The notes under the pieces are model-generated. The model saw only the letters and a list, made by a program, of their open reading frames with translations, searched no databases and was not told the origin of the DNA. From Ananas comosus (lineage: Eukaryota; Streptophyta; Magnoliopsida; Poales; Bromeliaceae): a stretch of DNA of 64,000 nucleotides. Made by a program: the position numbers and the translations under genes. Positions 1 through 11,475 of this stretch are shown here, in pieces (position 1 is the stretch's first letter; the number at the start of each line of letters is the position of its first letter). The DNA lies in contig NC_033622.1 in the NCBI RefSeq assembly GCF_001540865.1, positions 3,529,445-3,593,444 of the forward strand, read 5' to 3'.

Positions 1-239
1 ACTCAACTTTCCCCACGGAATCAAAAGAAAAATCAATTGAGTCGAGTACCTCGAGGGAATCGGACTTCTAAGCCGCGACGTCAAGTTTGACCATACCCAC
101 AAGCAAACCGGAGTTTAAAGGTTCAACCGAAGTTTCAAGCAACGAATCAACCACCGGTTGATCTAATGTCAAAACAAGCCATGCCGAACGTCAACAAGCC
201 GAGACAACACAAAATCCGACAAGTTTGGATTCGGAAAGG
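1..239 (+). pseudogene. Possible degenerate C-terminal end of the Copia polyprotein
   Basis: Frame 3 reads a Ser/Thr/Glu-rich, low-complexity peptide up to a TGA at about 237, interrupted by two in-frame stops. No reverse transcriptase or RNase H motif is visible. It lies where the end of pol would be expected, upstream of the conserved non-coding block. It may be a polyprotein tail or not coding at all. Confidence 0.25.
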
Positions 240-539
240 TGATATCTTTTCTTACTCTTCATCTTACTTTGTTTTTACTGTTATGTAATACTTTGATTGG
301 TGCTTGTTGCATATTTTTTATTCATTGCATTACATGATGATTTTCATGTGTAAAATTTGTTTTTAAAATTGATTTGAGGAAAGATGTTTGGAAATTTTAA
401 AATTTTTCTTTGAGAAAGGAGATGATTGAAAATCTTTATTTTGGGGAGATTAATTCATCTTGGTTGTGAGTGTTGAATATGATAGATGGATATTCACTAA
501 TCGACTAAAATTTTGTCAAAATTACTTTCAACTGTGTGA

Positions 540-860
540 TTGTCTAATTTAGGGGGAGTTTGAAATTATTTTTAAAAAAAAAAGAAAAAAGGAGAAAAGA
601 TACTTCTATGTTTAAAAGATGTGAAAGAGTTACATCCTAAAAGGAGTGTGAAAACTACCACCACATGTAAGAAAGAGCTACCACCCCGGTCGTCCGGCAA
701 GTGTGTGAAGCTACCACATGGAGATTAATTGAAAAGCCGAAAAGGTTAGAAAAAAAAAATTAAATATTTTAGAATTTTCGGAGTTATAAAGTAATAGGAT
801 GAAAAGATGCTCAAAGAGCCACTCCCGGTGCCATATTAGTTAAATTTCTATTTTGAACGA
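540..860 (+). other. Conserved non-coding block after pol in Sirevirus-like element 1
   Basis: The block starts with a polypurine-tract-like sequence (TTTAGGGGGAGT). It then holds three short repeats of the type GAGTTACATCC, CTACCACCACATG and GAGCTACCACCCCGG, and ends with GATGCTCAAAGAGCCACTCC. The same words occur in the same order at 2.1 kb before the LTR-proximal ORF of the second Copia element (52140-52440). Conservation of a stretch without an open frame, while flanking sequence differs, suggests a cis-acting function. Confidence 0.55.
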
Positions 861-1110
861 GTTGCGACAAATTGGTGTCAATTCTGTTGAATTTCTAAAA
901 ATCATTTTTCATCAACTTACATCTTGATGGGTTTGAAACATTAGGTTATCTTGATTTCAAATTTTTGATGTTTCGATGTATTTTGACCTCGTATAATATT
1001 TTATTGTCATCATAATGATTTTTGGAGTACAATTTTTAATTTTTATAAAATCAATTTTATTTTGACAGATTTTTGATAAAAATATTTAAAATTTTCGAAA
1101 TCTGTGAAAG

Positions 1111-1143
1111 TGTACCGGTACAAAAAAACCTTGTACCGGTACA
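1111..1143 (+). promoter_or_regulatory. Pair of ACCGGT palindromes upstream of the accessory ORF (element 1)
   Basis: Two perfect 12-bp palindromes TGTACCGGTACA lie at 1111-1122 and 1132-1143. They are followed at 1170 by CGGTTACAGCATTCG, which resembles CGGTTACAGCATTACG in the LTR of the same element (about 4043). The internal upstream region therefore shares sequence with the LTR promoter region. No convincing TATA box follows here. Confidence 0.5.
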
Positions 1144-1280
1144 AAACACTGTATACCGCGGTATTATATCGGTTACAGCATTCGTTTTTCCCCCAAACTC
1201 TTTCAAAATCCCTCATTTCTCTCACTAAAAATCCCAGGTGGTCTTTCTCCTTCAGATTCACGTATTTCCCCCCTAGATTT

Positions 1281-1639
1281 GTAAGTATTTTGCTTAGATT
1301 TGAAGATCTTATCCCGGTTTTGCTATTTTTTCAAAAAATTTCGAGTTGAAGCATGATCTGCATTTTGATTTGTTTTTGATGTAATTTTTTGCTGTGAATC
1401 AGTATTTGGACATATAATCTTGCTTCTAGAACACTTAGATCAAGTTATAACGCTGTATTTTTTGCTGATCTATGATCTGTACCTCAATATACATGAAATT
1501 TCGAAATTTTTGATAAAATGTCATTTTTTATTAAAGTTTTTGCATGATCTGGTTAGAAATAGCGTTAGTATGCATTCTAATATTATTAGAATTTTTTTCG
1601 CTATTTTTACAGATTTTTTCAAGATTTTGTTCATGCAAG
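1281..1639 (+). other. Predicted leader intron upstream of the accessory ORF (element 1)
   Basis: A strong donor GTAAGT at 1281 follows a pyrimidine-rich leader. A T-rich stretch ends in TTCATGCAAG at 1639, 21 bases before the ATG at 1661. The second Copia copy has a matching layout (52962-53357, donor GTATGA, acceptor TTTAACAG just before its ATG). The exon-intron layout looks like a plant gene 5' UTR. It is inferred from splice signals only. Confidence 0.4.
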
Positions 1640-1660
1640 GTTGATTTTTGTATAGAAAAA

Positions 1661-3067
1661 ATGGCGTTTTCGTTCGTGTTGCTAATTTTGGTGCTGATGG
1701 CCGCTGGTCGTGGTCGTGGACGTGGCCGCGGGCGTCGAGCGACGTCCAAAAGGACTCGTACTGCAGGCGAGTCACCCGGGTCTTATCCGGATTACCAGGC
1801 AAGTTCGCTTGAGGAAGCTGAAGAACCTATTGCTCGTCCTGACAAGGGCAAAGGCATCGCTGGAGAATCCTCGCGTGGAGGTGGTTCTCGTGCAAGAGAT
1901 ACATGATCAAAGCATGCCGCGGATGTTCTACAGGAGCGGCGGCGGACGTTTTCGAGTAGGTCATGTATTGCTGACCGCTATGTCAACTTCCATGACCTAA
2001 TCCAAGAAGTTCCAAATTTTGGTCGCTTACTACAGAGGGTCCCCATTGAGCCAGTTGGACGTGTTCCAGCTCGATCTCCTTTTTGTGTGGAACTCATTCG
2101 GGAGTTCTACATGAATGGGAAGGTGTGTTCTGAGGATGAAGAGACCGGGACTTATCTTCTTAAGACATATGCACGTGGGGAGAGGGTTCTAGTCACTCCA
2201 CACACGATTGGAGAGTTGTTGGGCATGCATGTTGACACGACAGGACTTCATCATACTGCTGGGATTTATCAGTCTTCGTCTCACTGGGAGACAGTTGTTC
2301 GTGCGATCTGCAAGGATGGAGTACGAACAAATCATGCATACGTGGAATCCAAGGATTTGCGTCCCGAGTATCATTTACTCTCCTTGGTGATGAGCTACAA
2401 TGTTCAATCTACAATTGGAACAAAAAGGATTCGGTGGGATCGTCTGGTGCTTCTATATCTCCTTGGATATCCTGAGCAAGCGGACGGGTTAAACATCAAT
2501 ATTCCCTTTCTGATGTGGCAAAGAATGACACATGTTATACAATCTCCAGTTTGACGTGATTTACTTCCGTTTCCATTGTTGATCATGAGGATTCTGCAAG
2601 AATACGGAGTTGACGTGTCGTGTGAGAAGTACGACACTGGACTTGGACCGATTGATGCTGTAACTTGGGCCAAGTCAGTCAGCACTCTGAGGACGTTTCA
2701 GCAAACAAAAGGATCGTCACGTGCAGCTTCCAATTCCGCACCTCCACCTCGAGCAGAGCGTGAGGGATATTCTAGTTCAGGGGGAGTGATTACTGTAGAA
2801 TCACTTCACCATGAGGTGCACTCTTTAAAGAAGAAAGTGACAGATCTTGCTAAAAAGGTGGAGGTGGGAATGAAGAGAATTATGGAAAAACTAGGGTGTA
2901 GGCATGATGATATATTTTCTACTCAGCCTACGTACACCACTTACACGAGGTCTACGTCGAGACACCCACTCATTCCACCATCCAGTGGTGCTCCTGAGGC
3001 TGGGGGATCTGGAGCTGGAGCAGGAGACGATGATGATGATGATGATGATGACGAGGACACTGAGTGA
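1661..3067 (+). pseudogene. Accessory ORF of Sirevirus-like element 1, putative plant transposon protein domain, two in-frame stops
   Basis: One continuous frame of 469 codons including the final stop, broken only by TGA at 1904-1906 and TGA at 2552-2554. Its length equals the intact copy at 53372-54778. In order it has a short hydrophobic N-terminus, a Gly/Arg-rich basic stretch, and a central domain with LIREFYM and LSLVMSYN motifs and an RWDRL...LLG...NINIPFLMW block. A predicted coiled coil (ESLHHEVHSLKKKV onward) and an Asp-rich tail follow. I place the central domain with the family annotated as putative plant transposon protein domain (Transposase_32 in Pfam, from memory). Its position after pol matches the envelope-like ORF of Sireviruses. 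The first stop could come from CGA to TGA by cytosine deamination. The function is unknown. Confidence 0.7.
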
Positions 3068-3670
3068 CTTCTTCCTCGAGCTCTGTTTTTCTACTTTGCT
3101 TTTTAGGACGATGTTTAGTTAGTTGTACTGGTTGTTTTACTTTGTTTTTGCATTTATTGTCTTTAGGCTTGTAACTATGACATGACTACTCTTATGCTTT
3201 TTAGTATGCTTTTTCTATTTATTTGCTTTATCTTTGGCAATTTTTGACAAAAAAGGGGAGAGCAATGATGAACAAGTATTGATCGTAGCAAAGGAGAAGA
3301 TGGAATAAAGAACAAAGGAGAAGAAGGTATAAAGAACAAAAGGGGAGAATGAGTGAAATTTCGAGGAGAAGAAGCAATGAAAATTTGAGAACAATGAATG
3401 TAAGAATGTCCAATGGTCCCAACTTTCTATATCATTTTGGATAAGTTGTTTTGCAGGAAATCAAGACTTCAAGACTCCTAGTTGCGTCTAAGTCATAGAG
3501 TCTGTTTTAGGAGTTTTTGATGTACTTTTGAGTTTAGTTTTTGATGTACTTTTGAGTTTCAAATTGTATTTGGATCACATGCGAGGAGTTCGATGTTTTG
3601 GTGATGATATTGAACTTCATTTTTCTTTAAGATGTAATTTTTGAGTTGTTATGAGTTTTGTCATGAAATT

Positions 3671-3684
3671 GCCAAGGGGGAGAT
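3671..3684 (+). other. Polypurine tract of Sirevirus-like element 1
   Basis: GCCAAGGGGGAGAT lies directly before the LTR start TGTTAAG, the expected primer for plus-strand DNA synthesis. Further purine tracts of similar type lie at about 548, 3247 (ACAAAAAAGGGGAGAG) and 3335, fitting the multiple tracts reported for Sireviruses. Confidence 0.6.
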
Positions 3685-4831
3685 TGTTAAGTCTTTTGTG
3701 TTGGCAAGTTTTATGAAGTGAGTCGGAGTCTTGAAGGATCGGTGCGTATTGTCGAAGATCAAAGAATCCAAGATTTCAAAGATAGCGGAATTAGAAGAAA
3801 GCGGAATTAACTCACTATGTGAATCACGATGCCCAGGTATGCTTTTAATTCATGTTATGGTGATTTATGCTTAGTTGTAGGCATTAGAATCATAATACCA
3901 AAGTTTACTGGATTAGAAAGTACATTGGTACTTTGCAAAACCCGAAATCGTAAAAAAATTGGGCCTTTGCAAAGTGTACCGGTACAGCATAAGAAGTGTA
4001 CCGGTACACATTCTGTTCCGGTACAGCAAGCAACTTTGTCACCGGTTACAGCATTACGCAGGTTTTTCTCTTTCGTCATCGTGTAACCGGTAACAGCTTA
4101 AAGTGTACCGGTACACAATGTAATTTTTGAAAAAAACTTTCTAATCCGACTCCAATTGATTCTAAAGTCTATAAATAAGTTATTGGGGTTCTCTAACAGA
4201 TCAAGCATCACGAAAATACATGTCTGAGAAACCCTAGAGGCTCGGATTTCATCTAAAACCTATTTTCTACATATTTGCCTCTTTTAGGTCAAATCGAGAT
4301 ATTGGAAATTCATATCTATATGTGGATTTGATCTTCGCTTCGCTTGGAGTTCTCTTCCTGGTTTTCATCGATACTCTAAGTGAAGGATCACCATACACAT
4401 GATGTTCTTCATGACGGCGACGTGGATTCGACGTGATTGACGGCGGTTCGTGAGTTTGGATCGTGAGCTTTGTGGATTCGGAGTGGAGGTGTTTCGTGGA
4501 TTCGAAACGTGGCGTTCGTGGATTCGAACGTGAGGGTATGGACAACCCGGAGGATTGCGCGAGATTCATAGGAGGTTAAGAGAGGTCGAGTCCGTGGAGT
4601 CGGTAATCACCTTGTAATCTTTTCTCTTAGTGAATTATTTTTTCGCGTGTTGGTCCCGCGGGTTTTTTACTCCAAGTTGGAGTTTTCCCACGTAAATCTC
4701 GGTGTGATTTTTATTTTCCGCATTTATTTTTATCGCATTGAAATTTGTGGTTTTTGGCTTTTACACCTATTCACCCCCTCTAGGTGTTAGATACAATCTA
4801 GATAGATCCTTGGGCTCCTTTAAAACTTTCA
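3685..4831 (+). repeat. 3' LTR of Sirevirus-like element 1
   Basis: Begins TGTTAAG right after the purine tract, like the LTR at 55288. It contains a cluster of ACCGGT palindromes (3975-4115) and then a TATA box (CTATAAATAAG at about 4170). Near its end is a region shared with the other LTR (CACCCCCTCTAGGTGTTA, then AGATCCTTGGG). The right end is set by analogy with the other LTR and is uncertain by about 30 bases. No second LTR of this copy is in the window. Confidence 0.65.
3975..4115 (+). promoter_or_regulatory. ACCGGT palindrome cluster in LTR 1
   Basis: Perfect TGTACCGGTACA sites at 3975, 3997 and 4104, a variant TGTTCCGGTACA at 4014, and ACCGGT cores at 4041 and 4086. The TATA box of the LTR follows about 55 bases after the last site, so these lie where upstream promoter elements would be. 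Palindromic motif arrays in the LTR are known for Sireviruses. Confidence 0.55.
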
Positions 4832-6922
4832 AATTCGATCGTAGATTCGCGACGAAATCCATCCTTTCAGTCTCCACAAAAACACTATATATATATATAT
4901 CAAATTTAAATTTATTTTCAAATTCAAATTTGAATTCTCATATTTTAAAAGTCTCAGATATTACAATTGTACTAAAATGCAAATTACAGAAAGTAGTAGA
5001 TTAAAGTGTAAAGAGTAATAAAATGGTTTGTAGACCAAGTGGGCCTCAATCTGTTGAGTAGTTGGGCTCATGGGCTGGGCTTTGAGGCTTTCCTAGTTGC
5101 CTGATGCCTAGCGGGGCAGGTCCGCTTCTCTGACCACCCGATCCACTAAGTATCTCTAGATACCTCTTTGCCCACTTCATAGATCCTGTGACCTGTCAGT
5201 CCTCTCCATCCTCTCGAGCAACTCCCAACTCGCCATGAATGGAGCTGAGATCCCATTCTTGCTATTTTATTCACTCTACCTACTAGTAATCTACTTACTA
5301 AACCTGTGCTATCTTTTCTCTCATTCTTAGGTTATTACATACTCCTATATATAGGGAATAAAAAGAAGCCCAAACCAAATAAGTTTCGAGTAAGAATGGT
5401 GGAATGTATAGGAGGTGATTATGTAATCTAAGAGAAAGTGGTCAAAGCACTTCTTGTATGGCAACAACTGTTTGATAATTACATGGCCTAAATACAAGAA
5501 TAATCTTATAAAGAGAAGAAGATTGCCATGATAGTGGTCTTATTTCGAATACAAAATCACTATTTTTAACTTTATCCTTTCATATTTTCAGCTAAGTTTA
5601 TTTATAAAAAAAAAATAGCAAAATGAATATCAATGCTGCTGTTCTATTTGATGCCATGTGGTTCGAACTCTTGTGTTATATCTCCATTCGGCTTGATATA
5701 TATTCCTCTCAAAATATTAATGAATTAATACTTATACCTTTTTTGTTATATCTCTAGTCGGCTTGATATGCATTCCTCTCAAAAACTCAATCGTGATATA
5801 TGTGAAAAAATTCCTTTTTTTTTTTTTGTAATATCTCTCTTCGGCTAAAAAATCAATCGTGATATATGCGAAAAGATATTCCTTCTTTCTTGTTATATCT
5901 CTATTCGGCTAAAAAATCAATCGTGATATATGAAAAGCTTCCTCTAGAAAAACCACCGATATTTTCGGGTTTTCTATGAAAGGAGACGAGGCTTCTGTAG
6001 GATCTAGAAGCATATCTAAGAATATACAAGTAAATCCGATTCAATTCTGGTTTATGGATATGTTGGCTATTCATTTTGTAAATTTTTTCTACCCTATTAT
6101 TCCGACCCTATCAGAAATAACAAATTAAAATGCTTAGTTTAATTTAGAGCCCTAAATGTCAAACGAATGTAACTTTCTCAGGTTAGTAGTACCAGTTTCG
6201 CCGTACTAGATATTATTGTACTGGGGATTGAGATGTTGGATTCAATTGTTAGCCCCCAGAAGAGTCGAAATTAAGAGTTACGTATATACAGGATAAGAGA
6301 GCGAAGAGAAGGTCGTTGTTGAGTTCCAAAATCCACGACGAGGTTCACTTCCTCTTCTTCTTTTCTCGCTCTTCTCTTTCTCTAAGTTCTTAAAAAAAGA
6401 AAATTATTTTGGGCTGGGCCTAAAAGTACCTGAATCCAATTCACTTTGGTTTTTGACTTGGTCGACATCAGTGAACTAATCTGAGGTAAGCTAGACAAGA
6501 TTTACACCTACATTATTAGGTTGGAATTTTCATCTCCAATTATGCAAATGTGACGTAGAATTTTAGTCGTCCCAGCTGCACTCTTAACAACGCAGAGGTC
6601 CGTGCTTCAGAGTTATTGCAGAGGTTGGAACTTCATAAAAAGACAAGAATAATTACGTCTATCCGGCACTCGAAGAAATTTTAGTAGAATATGTCATATA
6701 TTTCATCCTTGTGAATGATGGATCAAGTTGTTATTTTCGTACATTTATTATGATTCTTATGATGATTATTAATTGTTATACGCATCATTGAGCACGTTGT
6801 TTTGATATCCAGCTAGGATTATATATACTTCCAAGTTTAGGGTCCTTGTCCTTTTTGGGGAGTAATGCGTCTCCATTAATTATCGGTTTCCAAATTGAAT
6901 AGTTCGATGCAGCTTTTGAGCC
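4832..6922. other. Non-coding sequence, no gene recognised
   Basis: No open frame with a recognisable protein. The stretch is moderately AT-rich and contains a degenerate tandem repeat (5668-5942) and short poly-A and poly-T runs. It may be decayed transposon sequence. Confidence 0.5.
5668..5942 (+). repeat. Four-copy degenerate tandem repeat
   Basis: Four units of about 55-85 bases start with TTGTTATATCTC or close variants (about 5670, 5742, 5826, 5889). Each continues with TTCGGCT, and the last three share TCAATCGTGATATATG. The units shorten from left to right. Confidence 0.6.
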
Positions 6923-7758
6923 TGGCCGTTTGGTTGCGTATAGTTGTAATTGTACAACAGTAATAACTATATGTATGTACTTAACTCTAATTGCTTCAGG
7001 AGGAGGGTCAACTGCAGCATTTGAAACTATGTCTAAATTGGCCGCAGTTTTAACTGTAGCAGATGGAAAAAATAATTTTTAACAAAAAAACTCAATTATC
7101 TTTTTTTTTTTTATATTTGAGATAACCTCACAATCATATATATATATATAACTATTATATATATATATATATATATTATATATATGATATATATTTATGA
7201 GTACGAATCGCTTTCGTACTCATAAGTTGTTGTTCGCATGATAGAACTTGTCGAATCCGCACGATCCATACTGTTAAAATTATCTAGAGAATTTAAAAAA
7301 CTTTCGAGAATCAATTTATAATTTTCAATATCATTTAACTCTAAGATCAAAAGCTCACAAAATGACAATTTTAACGGCCGGGTATTGCAGTATTTGCTAG
7401 TTATAAACAGTGAAAAAGAATCCAGAAATAGGTTGAATTTGTGATAGAAGAATCTAGTCGACTACGTAAATATAAGATCAATAACTGGCGATCTTAAATT
7501 GAGGATCGAGTCGATCCATTTTAAGATGTCATTCGATTTTAAACATATTCATTTATATACCCGCTTGATGGACTTTTATAATGATTTTAAAAAATTCACG
7601 AAATTTATTCTAGAGTTTCAAAATACTCTACATCATTTTTACGGGGGGATCTCGATTCGAAAAGCCCGAACATCTCAAAAACAACTTATGAGTATGAAGA
7701 GCCCTCGATACTCATAGAGATATAGTTAGCCTCTCATATATATTATAAGATATAATAT

Positions 7759-7790
<32 letters not shown>

Positions 7791-7960
7791 ATAAAAATTT
7801 TAAAAATCATTTATCAACTGTATACACCAAACAAATGTTATAGTTGCAAGCATCTACTACACTGGTTTACCTTTACCATCCTAACCACAATGATTTCATA
7901 TAGTTACAACAATGATTTCCAACTGTATTGTATTTGTAATTATGTTAACCAAACGGGCCC
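6923..7960. mobile_element. Small DNA transposon with GGCCGTTTGGTT ends, carrying a nested element
   Basis: The left end GGCCGTTTGGTT (6924) and right end AACCAAACGGGCC (about 7947) are inverted repeats, with further similarity inside (TTGTAATT and matching TACAA stretches). No transposase is present, so it is non-autonomous. The type resembles hAT or Harbinger MITEs. A second copy of the right end lies at about 11640-11662. An AT-microsatellite-flanked hairpin element is nested inside it. Confidence 0.45.
7188..7738. mobile_element. Hairpin-ended MITE nested in (TA)n
   Basis: Both ends carry a short imperfect palindrome: GAGTACGAA with TTCGTACTC on the left (about 7199-7221), and GAGTATGAAGAGCCCTCGATACTC on the right. 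The inner sequence is related to the MITE family at 9541-10640 (for example GTCGAATCCGCACGATCC and ATCTCGATTCG near the ends). Long (TA)n tracts flank it on both sides. No coding capacity. Confidence 0.5.
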
Positions 7961-9540
7961 TTAATGCCAAACTCGTTTTCTCTTTTCACGTTCTAAATAA
8001 ATCGAGAATTAATTTTTTGTTTGGGTAAATTGCTATTTGGTCTTTAAACATAAGGTGGGTACACTTTTATCTGCAAATTATTTGTTATAACTTCTTGCAT
8101 TCAAACTTTCAGAATGAGTTACATCAAATTATGATAATTTTATTAATGACTAAATCTTAATAGATTATAATTGTATATGATGTTATATATATATTATTGA
8201 TTATTAATGGATGTGCGCATTTCAATTAGGTTGGATAAATAACTCAAATATCGATAGTTCAGATAATTCTCTCAATTTTCATGAAAAATAATACCTTCCA
8301 GTAAATAATGTTTTTAAACATATTATGAAAAATACTCCTAGGGTTTGGTTTGATAGAAATTATAGTTTAAGTTTTTTTATTCGGCTGCTTGATATGCTTG
8401 AATGATTTTTTTTTTTTTTTTTTTTTGTCCTCTGGAAAACAACTTAATTTACCAACTATTTTTGTACGCACTGTAGTGTTACCGTGTAAAGCTGGATAAG
8501 GTAGGTTGTGGCCAAACATCACCTTATCAATTAGGACCATAACAAATGATTAGTGTTGACAAAATAAGGAAACGCCAAGTACATACATTTTTTAATATCA
8601 ACATATATTGAATAGGAGAATCTCATTGATCTTATATTTTTATTAAGGGTGGTTAAAAACTGGTTCAGGAATGTATCATATCTTTCTCTTCTTCACATTA
8701 AACCGCCTAATCAAGTGTGGGAACGCGAATCTATGATTGGAGAACACAACAATTGAATTGCCAACTATGAAATAAGTGTAGCAATCCCACCTACTAACAA
8801 TAATTATTTTTTAAAAAATTTTTATCACTATTTTTTATGAAATTTTATTTTTAACCGTTCATTTTGATCTTGTTCCATTGTGTCCAAAGCATTTTAAAAG
8901 CGTTCAGTAGTAATTTATTCAATATAATTTTTTTATATAATTAGAAAATAAATTTTTTTTTTAATGTAATTAGAAGGTAGGAGTTTGATTTTTGCTATTT
9001 CTAAAGGTCTTCAAATTTATGATTTGGATTGCATATTTTACTTAATAGATGAATTTATTTTATTCTGAAAAAAAAATAATAATGCAGAATATGGTTTCAC
9101 TTCTAAATATTTGATAACCCTCTTCATCTACCATGCAAATACCACCTACTTTTTGAATAAATTAAAGAGATGTCAAATAACATATTTATGCACCCAAAAA
9201 CTAATTCTAATTATTTATGTAATATTAGAAGAAGTATGTATAGAGGTTTGTCGTGTGTACCGCAGATATTTTATCTCATTGAAAAAGGAATCAGGTGGAA
9301 CTCCTGAACCCTAATTGGTGTTTCAGTGCTTCGATTGGTCACATAAATAATTAAACAAAAAATTTAATGTTTATATATACATAGATTCAAACCACCAGTC
9401 AACCAAGATATCAATCGGCGTTACTTATTAAATTAACTTAACGACATAACAAGCGTAGTTACATAACAAACAATAGTCAACAAGAAAATGGTTTTGCCAC
9501 CTCCCTTGTTTTATATTTATATATAGAGAGAGAGAAAGAG
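7961..9540. other. Non-coding AT-rich sequence, no gene recognised
   Basis: No recognisable protein. The first 450 bases recur, with many indels, at about 11660-12110. A 20-base T run lies at about 8406-8426. A short (GA)n tract ends the stretch. Confidence 0.5.
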
Positions 9541-10026
9541 TTGGGCTGCTATACTATCGGTAACACGAAAGTTTTCGTGTTATCAAGTTGTTTTCAACGA
9601 TACGACTTCCAAATCAATTATTTGTTCCATTAGACTTAATCATTTATCAAGCGATCGAAAGGGTTCAAAATCAACGGTTGAAAATAAAAATCTCACAAAA
9701 ATTGGTGATATAGCATTAAAATTTTCGATCTGAGACATTGATCTTGCTGCAAATAGTATAAAAAATTTTCTATCAAAATTTCATATGATTTAAATACTTC
9801 TACACCGTTAAACTTGCAAACGATATACATCAGCCATTAAAAATTGTTGATTTTAAACCTTTTCGATCACTAGGTAAATGATATCGAAAAATCGCAAAAT
9901 TTATTTTCTAGATACTTCAAATATGCTAGATCAAGTCTAACGGAGCCGATCGTCGATTTGAAAACTGTATCATCGAAAACGGCTTAGGAGCACGGAGGCC
10001 TCCGTGCTCCTAATAGCACACAAGAC

Positions 10027-10027
<1 letters not shown>
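9541..10027. mobile_element. Hairpin-ended foldback MITE, copy 1
   Basis: Begins TTGGGCTGCTATACTATCGG next to a (GA)n tract and ends AATAGCACACAAGACCTA next to a (TC)n tract. The outer 20-30 bases at each end form hairpins (AACACGAAAGTTTTCGTGTT on the left, an AGCACGGAGGCCTCCGTGCT stem on the right). Internally, about 150-200 bases of the two halves are imperfect inverted repeats, with GATCGAAAGG opposite CCTTTTCGATC. No ORF. Flanking microsatellites recall Micron-type MITEs that target TA repeats; that assignment is an inference. Confidence 0.6.

Positions 10028-10107
<80 letters not shown>
10028..10107. repeat. (TC)n-(TA)n-(GA)n microsatellite at the centre of a large palindrome
   Basis: About 40 bases of TC repeat, 16 bases of TA repeat and about 22 bases of GA repeat are arranged as a mirror. 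Copies 1 and 2 of the MITE extend outward on either side in opposite orientation. Confidence 0.85.
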
Positions 10108-10640
10108 CAGGGCTGCTGTGCTCTCAGGAGCACGGAGGCCTCCGTGCTCCTGAGCCGTTTTCGATGATGGAATTTTCGAATCGACGATCGGCTCCGTTAG
10201 ACTTGATCTAGCGCATTTGAAGTTTCTAGAAAATAAATTTTGCGATTTTTCGATATCATTTATCTAGTGATCGAAAAGGTTTAAAATCAATAATTTTTAA
10301 TGGCTGATGTATATCGTTTGCAAGTTTAACAGTGTAGAAATTTTTAAATCATATGAAATTTTGATAGAAAATATTTTATATTATATAAAACAAGATCAAT
10401 AACTTTGATCTAAAATTTTAATGTCATATCATCATATTTTGTAAGATTTTTATTTTCACATTGATTTTGAGCCCCTTCGATCACTAGGCAAATGATATCG
10501 AAAAATCGCAAAATTTATTTTCTAGGTGCTTCAAATACTCTAGATCAAGTCTAACGGAGCCGATCGTCGATTCGAAAGTCCCAACATCGAAAACAAATTG
10601 GAGGCACGGAGGCCTCCGTGCTTCCATAAGCATACTAGCC
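10108..10640. mobile_element. Hairpin-ended foldback MITE, copy 2
   Basis: Begins GGGCTGCTGTGCTCTC with a hairpin stem AGCACGGAGGCCTCCGTGCT. It continues with TTTTCGATGATGG and CGACGATCGGCTCCGTTAGA, and ends with the mirrored order and another hairpin of the same stem type. Its left half is the near-perfect inverse of the right half of copy 1. Confidence 0.65.
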
Positions 10641-10856
10641 GCACTAGTGTAGTCAACAATTTTTAATCAACAATTTTTAATGGCTGATGTATATCGTTTG
10701 CAAGTTTAACAGTGTAGAAGTATTCAAATCATATGAAATTTTGATAGAAAATTTTTTATACTATTTACAGCAAGATCAAAGTCTCTGATCGAAAATATTA
10801 ATGCTATATCACCACTTTTTGTAAGATTTTTATTTTCAACCGTTGGTTTTGAACTA
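10641..10856. mobile_element. Partial copy of the same MITE
   Basis: From CAACAATTTTTAATGGCTGATGT through CAAGATCAAAGTCTCTGATC to TTTTCAACCGTTGG, this matches the inner part of copies 1 and 2. The ends with hairpins are missing. Confidence 0.55.
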
Positions 10857-11475
10857 TATATACACACACACAGATGTTATGGAACAAATATGAGAGCATG
10901 GCTAAAGATTAGGAACTGATGATGAAACTAGCCCTCCAAGATAAGGATCTCATTATAACCAAAAAAAATATAAAAAAAAAGGACAAAATAAAAAATAAAA
11001 AAAACTGACAAAGGTTGGTGATTAATAGTGCAATTAAACAAAAAAATATATATATAAAAAAACTTATCTTGCACATATAGTTTCCACAGGTAATTAAGAT
11101 GTCTCTATCTTGTGCCTAACCTGTATATTACTAGCCCCACTTTAATTGCTGTACCCTCAAGTTACGTAAAAGATCTAGATGTACAAGAAATAGTTATCAT
11201 CTGAATTTGAATATAAAAAAAATAAAAAAAACGGTTGCGACACCTAATGGGACTTAATAATTCTAATTTCGTTACTTAAATTAATAATATCATATGTCCG
11301 TTTTACTGTGCTCTTTTAGAATTAATAGAATTTTCAAAACTTCCTAATAAAATATATAATAAAAAATTATATAACTTGGAATAATATTTTGTAATTAATT
11401 AGTGATATTAATTAACTTATAAGAAAATTTGTGATAAATTTTGAGAAAATTAACATAAATTAAAAAATAAATGGT

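Larger units (their letters stand above)
1..4831 (+). mobile_element. 3' portion of a Sirevirus-like Ty1/Copia retrotransposon
   Basis: The block runs from downstream of the pol region through an accessory ORF, purine tracts and a 3' LTR, the same order as in the second Copia element at 50402-56499. Shared features are a non-coding block with near-identical words (540-860), an accessory ORF of exactly the same length, and a purine tract GGGGGAGAT directly before an LTR starting TGTTAAG. Sireviruses (SIRE/Maximus group) are known for an extra ORF after pol, multiple polypurine tracts and palindromes in the LTR, all visible here. The 5' part lies outside the window, so the lineage is inferred from the second copy, which retains reverse transcriptase. 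Confidence 0.65.
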
